Shown here piece after piece: positions 1-5,357 of a DNA stretch of 7,393 nucleotides. The notes under the pieces were generated by a model. The model ran no database searches and was not told where the DNA came from. It was given only the letters and a program-made list of their open reading frames with translations. The position numbers and the translations under genes were made by a program. The stretch lies in NCBI GenBank assembly GCA_031288575.1, contig JAITRD010000299.1, positions 1-7,393 on the forward strand. The letters are read 5' to 3'. Numbering within the stretch: position 1 is the stretch's first letter; each line of letters opens with the position of its first letter. Source of the DNA: Treponema sp. (GTDB taxonomy: Bacteria > Spirochaetota > Spirochaetia > Treponematales > Breznakiellaceae).

Positions 1-299
1 GGCGGGGCAAGGACGGTGCCTTCCAGGGTTACCGGGGCGCCCTCTTTGAGGCCCTCAACAAAGCCGATCAGTTTATCCAGCCCCAGGATATAATAGGTAA
101 CATTGTCCTGTTCCAGGCTTATGTAGCCCTTACTAAAGCCAAGATTTCCCTGCACAGTTACCGTTTCCGGGGCCTCGTTCCGGTTTTGCCGGAGTCCGGG
201 CATCCCGGGGCCCCACGGCCCCGGAGGGCCCCAAGCCTGGGCAGTCAAGGTTCCCGCAATCAGGACCGCCGTCACCATAAGACAGATTCTTCGTTTCAT
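1..299 (-). CDS. Small exported protein with Gly/Pro-rich N-terminus and beta-rich domain (3' part missing)
   Basis: Reading leftward from an ATG at 299-297, an open frame of 99 complete codons runs off the left edge, so the C-terminus is not seen. The protein begins MKRRICLMVTAVLIAG, a classic signal peptide with a basic n-region and hydrophobic core. A likely signal peptidase I site follows TAQA (residues 19-22). Mature residues 23-35 are Gly/Pro/Trp-rich (WGPPGPWGPGMPG). From about residue 46 (ETVTVQGNLG...) the chain alternates hydrophobic and polar residues in a way that suggests a small beta-barrel or OB-like domain; this is inference. A Shine-Dalgarno GAGGAA at 311-306 sits 6 nt before the chosen start; an in-frame ATG at 305-303 is too close to it. 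The gene is divergent from the pump operon and has its own sigma-54-type promoter at 373-389, so it is probably coregulated with the pump. I do not recognise a named family. It plays the positional role of zraP but does not look like ZraP in sequence. Confidence 0.8.
   Translation of the reverse strand, partial: MKRRICLMVTAVLIAGTLTAQAWGPPGPWGPGMPGLRQNRNEAPETVTVQGNLGFSKGYISLEQDNVTYYILGLDKLIGFVEGLKEGAPVTLEGTVLAP
205..224. repeat. GC-rich perfect inverted repeat (hairpin) inside the small exported protein gene
   Basis: CCGGGGCC (205-212) and GGCCCCGG (217-224) are perfect 8-bp complementary arms around a 4-base loop. The repeat lies in the Gly/Pro-rich codons just after the signal peptide of the minus-strand gene. 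Gly (GGN) and Pro (CCN) codons are complementary to each other, so such symmetry arises easily from the protein sequence. A translational role for the hairpin is possible but unproven. Confidence 0.4.
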
Positions 300-305
300 C
301 ACCAT

Positions 306-311
306 TTCCTC
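306..311 (-). promoter_or_regulatory. Ribosome binding site deciding the start of the minus-strand gene
   Basis: On the minus strand, GAGGAA is followed by 6 nt and then the ATG at 299. The alternative in-frame ATG at 305-303 directly abuts this element and would have no usable spacing. The site therefore selects the start at 299. Confidence 0.6.
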
Positions 312-372
312 GCTCAATTCAGCATGATTCTGTTTTACCGTCAAAGTAAGTCAACGACTCATTTGGTTTTAT

Positions 373-389
373 AGCAAAAACCGTACCAA
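373..389 (-). promoter_or_regulatory. Sigma-54 (-24/-12) promoter for the minus-strand exported protein gene
   Basis: On the minus strand the sequence is TTGGTACGGTTTTTGCT. It fits the sigma-54 consensus YTGGCACG-N4-TTGCW with a single mismatch (T for C just after GG). The invariant GG (complement of 386-387) and GC (complement of 374-375) are separated by exactly 10 nt, as required. A transcript would start near 362, giving a leader of about 63 nt before the ATG at 299. The motif matches the plus-strand promoter at 445-461 at 13 of 17 positions and shares its TTTTTGC core. Assignment rests on pattern match and context, since an NtrC-type activator is encoded in the neighbouring operon. Confidence 0.7.
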
Positions 390-391
390 CT

Positions 392-409
392 CAAAAGCCA
401 GGCCTTTTG
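392..409. promoter_or_regulatory. Palindrome between the divergent promoters, candidate activator-binding site
   Basis: CAAAAG (392-397) and CTTTTG (404-409) are perfect 6-bp inverted arms around the spacer CCAGGC. The centre (400.5) is about 71 nt upstream of the predicted plus-strand start near 472 and about 38 nt upstream of the predicted minus-strand start near 362. NtrC-type activators bind dyads of about this size through a C-terminal Fis-like helix-turn-helix, usually upstream of the -24 element. Being the clearest dyad between the two promoters makes it a candidate enhancer. It is closer to the minus promoter than usual, and a weak hairpin or chance symmetry cannot be excluded. Confidence 0.35.
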
Positions 410-444
410 CCGTCTAATCGCCTCAAAGAAACAACAAGGCCCGC

Positions 445-461
445 TTGGCATGATTTTTGCA
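445..461 (+). promoter_or_regulatory. Sigma-54 (-24/-12) promoter of the efflux/two-component operon
   Basis: TTGGCATGATTTTTGCA matches the sigma-54 consensus YTGGCACG-N4-TTGCW with one mismatch (T for C in CACG). GG at 447-448 and GC at 459-460 are separated by exactly 10 nt. Counting 12 nt from the GC places the transcript start near 472, immediately before the Shine-Dalgarno sequence, so the leader would be only about 12 nt. The last gene of the same operon encodes an activator of sigma-54 RNA polymerase, which supports a positive autoregulatory loop. Confidence 0.85.
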
Positions 462-472
462 TCTTCTCCGGC

Positions 473-478
473 AAGGAG
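473..478 (+). promoter_or_regulatory. Ribosome binding site of the adaptor gene
   Basis: AAGGAG lies 5 nt before the ATG at 484. It favours that start over an in-frame TTG at 457, which overlaps the -12 promoter element and would lie upstream of the predicted transcript start. Confidence 0.75.
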
Positions 479-483
479 ATATT

Positions 484-1908
484 ATGAAAAGTACCGGTTC
501 CTTCATTTTGTTTGCCGCGGCGGATCCCCGGGCAAATCCTGGCGGCTTGATAAAAGCACGGGCTGCCGGGCTTTCTTTTTTAGCCCTGATCCTTATCTCC
601 GGCTGTACCGCAAAATCCGGGGGCGCCAAGGCCTATGAATACGCGGCTATTAGCCGGGGCGCCCTGGAAAAGACCGTGTCCGCTTCGGGGACCCTCAATC
701 CCGTTTCCACGGTAAATGTACTGCCCCGGATGAGCGGCAAGGTGGAAAAAATATATGTGGATTATAACGACACTGTCCGCAAGGGGGAGGTTCTGGCGGA
801 GCTTAATACGGATATGCTCAAACTTCAGCGGGAACAGCAGTCCGCCGCGGTGATTAAAGCCCGGGCAAACTATGAACTCCAGCAAATAAATTACCGGAGC
901 CAGGAAAAACTCGCGGAAAAAAACCTTATCTCCGAATACGAGTTTAAAACCGGCAAAACCGCCTTGGACATTCAGGGGGCGGAACTTGCCGCGGCGGAGG
1001 CAAGTTTCAGGGTCATTGAGACGGAGATCAACCAATACGCCTTTATCACCTCCCCCATAGACGGCATTATCCTGGAACGGAACATCAGCGAAGGGGCAAC
1101 GGTGGTAGACGGTTCCAGCAGCAATTCCTCAAGCATTTTTACTATCGCGGAAAATCTTGAGGAAATGCAGATTGAGGCCGGGGTGGGGGAACTGGATATT
1201 GCCGGCATCTATAAAGGCCAGGAGGTACGGTTCACCCTGGAAAGCCTGCCGGGCCGAACCTACACGGGGATGGTGGAAACCAAACGGCTTATGCCGACGG
1301 TTCAGGATAACGTGGTAACCTACAAAGTGATCATCAATGTGGAAAACCAGGACGGCTCCCTCCTGCCGGGGATGACCTGCGCGGTGGATTTTATTGAGGA
1401 ACGGAGCGAGGGCATCCTCCTGGTTCCTAACGGGGCTCTCCGGTACCAGCCCACGGCTTTGAGCGCCGGGGAAATTGCCGACCGGGTCTTTTACGCGGGC
1501 CTGCAGGGCATGGATGAAACCCGGCGGGCCGCGGCCCTGGAGGCCCGCCGGGCCCAAAACGCGGCCCAGGCCCCGGCAGCCCAAAGCGGCGGGAGCCAGG
1601 GGGGCTTAGCGGGCCTGGTTATGCCCGTCAGAAATCCCCGGGAGGGACCTGCCGGCCCCGCCCCGGGAAGCCCCGGCGGCCAGGGCGGTTCCGGCAGCAG
1701 GGGCACGGCCAATAGCGGGACCGGTTCCGGGGCCGGCCCTGCCGCGGCCCCTGCCAAACCCCTCTGGTACCTCAGCGACGGGGGGAACCTGGATTGCCTT
1801 TTGGTGCAAACCGGCATCAGCGACGGTTCCTATACGGAGATCCGGCCCGCCGGCCCCGGGGAGCGTGATTTGGAAGGGATGCGGATTATCCTGCGGGAGA
1901 AGCTTTAA
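484..1908 (+). CDS. MacA/HlyD-type periplasmic adaptor (membrane fusion) lipoprotein
   Basis: This 474-residue protein is the periplasmic adaptor of a tripartite pump, linking the inner-membrane ABC transporter to the outer-membrane channel. The N-terminus carries a hydrophobic segment (about 30-40) ending in the lipobox LISGC, with lipid-acceptor Cys41. The 29-residue n-region before it is unusually long. After the anchor come the first strands (YEYAAISRGALEKTVSASGT, 51-70), a biotinyl-lipoyl-like half-motif (SGKVEKIYVDYNDTVRKGE, 84-102), an alpha-helical hairpin (about 110-180), the second lipoyl half (TSPIDGIILERNISEG, 189-204) and a beta-barrel domain (about 225-320). Residues 344-426 are a low-complexity Ala/Gly/Pro/Ser insert. 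A membrane-proximal strand region (about 427-474, with LLVQTGISDGSYTEI) resumes the family pattern. E. coli MacA is about 370 residues, so the insert accounts for most of the extra length. The gene is first in the operon and ends 1 nt before the ATPase gene. The substrate is not deducible. Confidence 0.92.
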   Translation: MKSTGSFILFAAADPRANPGGLIKARAAGLSFLALILISGCTAKSGGAKAYEYAAISRGALEKTVSASGTLNPVSTVNVLPRMSGKVEKIYVDYNDTVRKGEVLAELNTDMLKLQREQQSAAVIKARANYELQQINYRSQEKLAEKNLISEYEFKTGKTALDIQGAELAAAEASFRVIETEINQYAFITSPIDGIILERNISEGATVVDGSSSNSSSIFTIAENLEEMQIEAGVGELDIAGIYKGQEVRFTLESLPGRTYTGMVETKRLMPTVQDNVVTYKVIINVENQDGSLLPGMTCAVDFIEERSEGILLVPNGALRYQPTALSAGEIADRVFYAGLQGMDETRRAAALEARRAQNAAQAPAAQSGGSQGGLAGLVMPVRNPREGPAGPAPGSPGGQGGSGSRGTANSGTGSGAGPAAAPAKPLWYLSDGGNLDCLLVQTGISDGSYTEIRPAGPGERDLEGMRIILREKL

Positions 1909-1909
1909 A

Positions 1910-2725
1910 ATGGCGGTAATTGAAATGCGGAGAATCAAACGGATCTACCGCCTTGCGGCCCAGCCCGGGGGCAAGAGAAGCCAAAACGAGGAAGTGGTGG
2001 TCCGGGCTTTGCGGGGCCTCGATTTTTCCGCCGAATCCGGGGAATTTGTATCGATTATGGGGCCCTCGGGATCGGGGAAATCCACCCTCATGAATATTTT
2101 GGGCTGCTTGGACAAGCCCAGCGCGGGGACCTATACCCTGGACGGGGTGGAAACCACCCGTTCCGAGGGGGATGCCGGGGATACCCTGGCCCAAATCCGC
2201 AATAAAAAGATAGGTTTTGTGTTTCAGTCCTTCAACCTCCTGCCCCGGACTACCGCCCTGGAAAACGTGGAACTTCCCCTGTTTTATAACCGCTCCGGTT
2301 ATAACCGGAACCGGAAGGAACGGGCCATGGCGGCCCTGAAAGAAGTGGGCCTGGGGGAACGGCTCTACCATGTCCCCTCCCAGCTTTCCGGGGGCCAGCA
2401 GCAGCGGGTCGCCATTGCCCGGGCTATGGTGAACGATCCCGCCTTTATCCTGGCGGATGAACCCACGGGCAATCTGGACACCGAAATGACCCTGGAAATT
2501 ATGGGCCTTTTCCAGGCCCTCAACCGGCGGGGAAAAACCATCATCATGGTAACCCACGAGATGGAATTGGCGGCCTATACGCAACGGGTTATCACCCTCC
2601 GGGACGGGACCCTGGTTTCGGATATCCCGGTGACTGAAAACCGGGACGCGGCGGAGGATCTGGCCCAATGGGAAAGAACCCATGCCCATCTTAGGGGAAG
2701 CCCGGAACAGGAGGCCCAGGCATGA
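1910..2725 (+). CDS. MacB/LolD-type ABC transporter ATP-binding subunit
   Basis: This 271-residue cytoplasmic ATPase powers the pump. All nucleotide-binding motifs are intact: Walker A GPSGSGKST (51-59), Q-loop Gln106 in FVFQSFNLL, signature LSGGQQQR (159-166), Walker B ILADEP with catalytic Glu184, D-loop GNLD (187-190) and H-loop His216 in MVTHE. This arrangement is typical of the MacB/LolD/FtsE group. An insertion of about ten residues (roughly 17-28) interrupts the usual N-terminal strand pair. A polar tail after about residue 240 lies beyond the standard domain. In E. coli MacB the ATPase and membrane domain are fused; here they are separate genes, as in the Bacillus YknYZ arrangement. 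The ATG at 1910 is preceded by GGGAGA at 1895-1900. A longer reading from 1865 would lie inside the adaptor gene and is not favoured. The stop overlaps the permease start by 4 nt, implying translational coupling. Confidence 0.95.
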   Translation: MAVIEMRRIKRIYRLAAQPGGKRSQNEEVVVRALRGLDFSAESGEFVSIMGPSGSGKSTLMNILGCLDKPSAGTYTLDGVETTRSEGDAGDTLAQIRNKKIGFVFQSFNLLPRTTALENVELPLFYNRSGYNRNRKERAMAALKEVGLGERLYHVPSQLSGGQQQRVAIARAMVNDPAFILADEPTGNLDTEMTLEIMGLFQALNRRGKTIIMVTHEMELAAYTQRVITLRDGTLVSDIPVTENRDAAEDLAQWERTHAHLRGSPEQEAQA

Positions 2726-3984
2726 ATCCTTTGCAGTTATTTTCCGTTTGTTTGAGAAGCATCGTCCGTAACCGGATGCGGAGCCTCCTCACCTCCCTGG
2801 GGATAATTATCGGGGTGGGTTCGGTGATCATCATGGTGGCCCTGGGGGAGGGTTCCCAGCGGGAAATCGAGGCCCGGATCAGCGCCATGGGGACCAACCT
2901 GCTTCAGATCATGCCCCGGCGGTTCATGATCCGCATGGCCCCCGGCCAGGGGGGAAACGCCGCCCTGGCCCGCCCAAACCGGCTCACCCTTTCGGACGCG
3001 GTAAAGGTCAAAACCGAGGCGAGCTATGCCCTGGGGGTTTCGGGGGTCAGCCAGCGGAACTTTACCGTTATCGGCCCCCTGGGAAGCGCCTCGGTCGCCG
3101 TGGCGGGGGTGGAACCGGAGTATCTTACCATCCGGGGGCGGAGCATTGAAGCGGGAAGCCTTTTTACCGGCGAGGACCTGGGGGCCCGGAATAAGGTGGC
3201 GGTCCTGGGAATTACCACCGCCGCCAATCTTTTCGGCCTTGGGGAAGGAGCCCCCGGCTCCGGGGATGGATATGGCAGCATTTTGGGACAGCAGTTCCGT
3301 ATCGGGACCAATCATTTTACGGTTATCGGCATCCTGGATAAAAAGGGGACCGACGGCGGCGGGAACGATCAGGATGACGTAATATGGGTACCCCTTGATA
3401 CCGCCCTGTACCGGCTGAATAACTCCAGGAATATTAACACCATTGTTATGGGGGTAGCGGGTAAAGAATATATGGAAGCGGCCCAGCGGGAGGCGGACCT
3501 TATCCTCCGGGAAGCCCATAAGCAGAAGGAGGAGGACACCGCGGATTTTGAGATCATGAACAGCGCGGATATGATCGAAATGGCTACCGAAACTTCCCGG
3601 ACCCTTACTACCCTTCTGGCGGCCATTGCCGGGGTATCCCTCCTGGTGGGGGGCATCGGGATTATGAATATCATGCTGGTCGCGGTTACCGAAAGGACCC
3701 GGGAAATCGGCATCCGTATGGCTGTGGGGGCCCGGAAACGGGACATCCTTTTCCAATTCCTCACGGAATCCGTTATTTTAAGCCTCCTCGGGGGGCTTAT
3801 GGGAACCGGGCTGGCCTTTCTGGTGTGCCGCGTCCTCCGGGCTATGTCGATCCCCGCGGTGATCAACCCCCTCGTCGTTTTTATCGCCGCCCTGTTTGCC
3901 GCCATGGTGGGGGTGTCCTTCGGGTTTTACCCCGCCCGGAAGGCGGCGCGGCTTTATCCCATCGACGCGCTGCGTTACGAATAA
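2722..3984 (+). CDS. MacB/FtsX-type ABC transporter permease
   Basis: This 420-residue inner-membrane subunit pairs with the upstream ATPase. It has the four-helix MacB topology: TM1 at about 21-42, a large periplasmic domain (about 43-295), then TM2 (about 297-322), TM3 (about 347-372) and TM4 (about 382-404). The N-terminal RNRMRSLLTSLGIIIGVGSVI and the post-TM2 stretch VTERTREIGIRMAVGARKRDI (322-342) are hallmarks of the MacB subfamily of FtsX-like permeases. The latter is a cytosolic loop expected to contact the ATPase. The C-terminus FYPARKAARLYPIDALRYE is also canonical. Members work by mechanotransmission, with ATP hydrolysis in the cytoplasm driving periplasmic movements that push substrate through the adaptor and channel. 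A Shine-Dalgarno AGGAGG at 2709-2714 lies 7 nt before the ATG. Residues 172-189 form a Gly-rich loop in the periplasmic domain. A LolCDE-like lipoprotein role is less likely given the adjacent MacA- and TolC-type genes. Confidence 0.94.
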   Translation: MNPLQLFSVCLRSIVRNRMRSLLTSLGIIIGVGSVIIMVALGEGSQREIEARISAMGTNLLQIMPRRFMIRMAPGQGGNAALARPNRLTLSDAVKVKTEASYALGVSGVSQRNFTVIGPLGSASVAVAGVEPEYLTIRGRSIEAGSLFTGEDLGARNKVAVLGITTAANLFGLGEGAPGSGDGYGSILGQQFRIGTNHFTVIGILDKKGTDGGGNDQDDVIWVPLDTALYRLNNSRNINTIVMGVAGKEYMEAAQREADLILREAHKQKEEDTADFEIMNSADMIEMATETSRTLTTLLAAIAGVSLLVGGIGIMNIMLVAVTERTREIGIRMAVGARKRDILFQFLTESVILSLLGGLMGTGLAFLVCRVLRAMSIPAVINPLVVFIAALFAAMVGVSFGFYPARKAARLYPIDALRYE

Positions 3985-4002
3985 GCGGGGAAGGAGAAAT
4001 AA

Positions 4003-5331
4003 ATGGGAATTACCATAAAAAGAAAGCTTTGGGCGGGAATCCTGCTGGGTGTTTTTATCGGATTTTGCGGGGCAAATGAGGGGATGGGCCTGGAAGAACT
4101 GCGGGATCTGGCTTTGAGCCATGCCCGGGGCCTTACCCGGCTTAATCTGGCTGTTGAAAACGCCATGCTGGAGGAAAAAACCCGGCAGTTCGGCAGCCTG
4201 CCTTCCCTGTCCCTGGGGGCCCAGGGCTCGATGAATCTCGGGGGGGAGACAACCATGGCGGAACGTTTCGCGGCGGGGGCCAGTTTCGGGGTGTCCCAGA
4301 CCCTGTGGGACCGGGGGAAAAACGGGGTCCTCAAAGCCATTAACGGCACCTCCCTGGAAATCAGCCGGCAGGATGCCCTGGCGGAATATTACGCGGTCCT
4401 GGCCGGGACGGACGCGGCTTATTACGGGGTTTTGGAGGCCGCCGCTTCCCTGGAAACGGCGGATACCGCCCTGGAAGCGGCGGACCTGGCCTTTTCCATG
4501 GCGGAACTCCGCCTGGAAAACGGGATGATCAGCCGGGGGGATTATCTTCAGGCCCTGGCGGAAAGGGAGGCGAAGGGAACCGCCCGGAACCAGGCCCGGC
4601 GGGACCTTACCCTGGCGGAGGCGCGGCTTAAAAACCTTACCGGCCTGGGGGAAATTCCCCCCCTTGCCCCGGTGGATTTTGCCGCCTATGACGGGGTGAT
4701 TCAACGGCTTTGGGGCCTTTCGGAACCGGCAATTGACGGGCTCTACCTTTCCCTCAAAGCCGCCGCCCTGGCCAATAACCCCTCCCTGGTTAAGGCGGAA
4801 CTCCAAAACCGGCAGGCGGAACAGGCGGTAACCCTGGCAAAACGGGATTATCTTCCCAGCCTTAGCGCAAGCGTCTCCGCGGGGCTTAATTATTCCCCCC
4901 TTCAGGGCTTTGAAACCTCCCCGGGGCGGTTCACCCTGAGCGGCAGCATACCCCTGGATTTTTGGGTAACCGGGAATAATGTGGAAAAGAAAAAAATCGC
5001 CCAAACCCAGGCCGGCCTGGCATACCTGAACGCCGGGGCCGAATTGGACCTGTCCATCCAAACCGCCCTTTTGGACTGGATATCCCAGGCGGGTTCGGTC
5101 ATCTCCTCCCGCCGGGCCGACGAATACGCCCGGCAGCATTACGAGTATGTCCTGGAACTCTACCGCCTGTCCCAAAGCTCCCTCTCCGCCCTTTCGGACG
5201 CCGCCGCCCTGGCCGGTTCAAGCCGGATCCAGCGGATCAAAGCCCAATACGGCTTCCTCTCCTGCCTTTCCCAACTCAGGAGCCTTGGGTGCTTTAATTC
5301 CGAGGAGGAACTCCTTGGATACCTGCCCTGA
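4003..5331 (+). CDS. TolC-family outer membrane factor (efflux channel)
   Basis: This 442-residue protein should form the trimeric outer-membrane channel of the pump. A signal peptide (KRKLWAGILLGVFIGFCGA, about 6-24) precedes two homologous halves typical of the outer membrane efflux family. The first half has LEELRDLALSHARGL (30-44), LPSLSLGAQGSMN (66-78), a strand region ending in SQTLWDRGKN (98-107), and long helices around ENGMISRGDYLQALAEREA (172-190). The second half repeats this with LKAAALANNPSLVKAEL (251-267), YLPSLSASVSAGLN (283-296), SIPLDFWVTGNN (315-326) and C-terminal helices to about 430. The cysteine in the signal region is preceded by Phe and is not a good lipobox, so lipidation is not predicted. 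An AAGGAG at 3991-3996 lies 6 nt before the ATG. The gene starts 18 nt after the permease gene, consistent with one transcript. Identity as a channel is secure; substrate is unknown. Confidence 0.9.
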   Translation: MGITIKRKLWAGILLGVFIGFCGANEGMGLEELRDLALSHARGLTRLNLAVENAMLEEKTRQFGSLPSLSLGAQGSMNLGGETTMAERFAAGASFGVSQTLWDRGKNGVLKAINGTSLEISRQDALAEYYAVLAGTDAAYYGVLEAAASLETADTALEAADLAFSMAELRLENGMISRGDYLQALAEREAKGTARNQARRDLTLAEARLKNLTGLGEIPPLAPVDFAAYDGVIQRLWGLSEPAIDGLYLSLKAAALANNPSLVKAELQNRQAEQAVTLAKRDYLPSLSASVSAGLNYSPLQGFETSPGRFTLSGSIPLDFWVTGNNVEKKKIAQTQAGLAYLNAGAELDLSIQTALLDWISQAGSVISSRRADEYARQHYEYVLELYRLSQSSLSALSDAAALAGSSRIQRIKAQYGFLSCLSQLRSLGCFNSEEELLGYLP

Positions 5332-5357
5332 TCCGGGTTATATAATTGGGGAGAATT

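Noticed and set aside
327..354. Sigma-70-like elements for the minus-strand gene (TTGACT, 16 nt, CAGAAT; also TTGAGT, 15 nt, TATAAA further upstream at 368-394)
   Set aside because: The -10 of the first and the spacer of the second are poor, whereas the overlapping sigma-54 match is nearly perfect. A secondary basal promoter cannot be excluded.
340..354. Direct repeat GTCAA at 340-344 and 350-354, 10 bp apart
   Set aside because: Five-base repeats are expected by chance in an AT-richer spacer. Position downstream of the predicted minus-strand start does not suggest an activator site.
186..374. Plus-strand open frame in the divergent region
   Set aside because: It lies opposite the start of the minus-strand exported protein gene and across its promoter. 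It has no ribosome site, and its translation is basic low-complexity sequence without a domain.
457..483. TTG start at 457 extending the adaptor by nine residues
   Set aside because: It lies inside the -12 promoter element, upstream of the predicted transcript start, and the strong AAGGAG is correctly spaced only for the ATG at 484.
3778..5175. Long open frame of 465 codons on the minus strand opposite the permease and outer membrane factor genes
   Set aside because: The plus strand encodes clear family members throughout. The antisense frame is Gly/Pro/Gln-rich with no recognisable domain and is explained by GC-rich third codon positions leaving few stops. Other long antisense frames (for example 1886-2689, 2737-3756, 6036-6794, 6807-7391) are rejected for the same reason.
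5341..5346. TATAAT before the kinase gene as a possible internal promoter
   Set aside because: There is no -35 element at proper spacing (nearest TTGGAT is 20 nt away), and a start near 5353 would remove the ribosome binding site. The gene is more likely expressed from the operon promoter.
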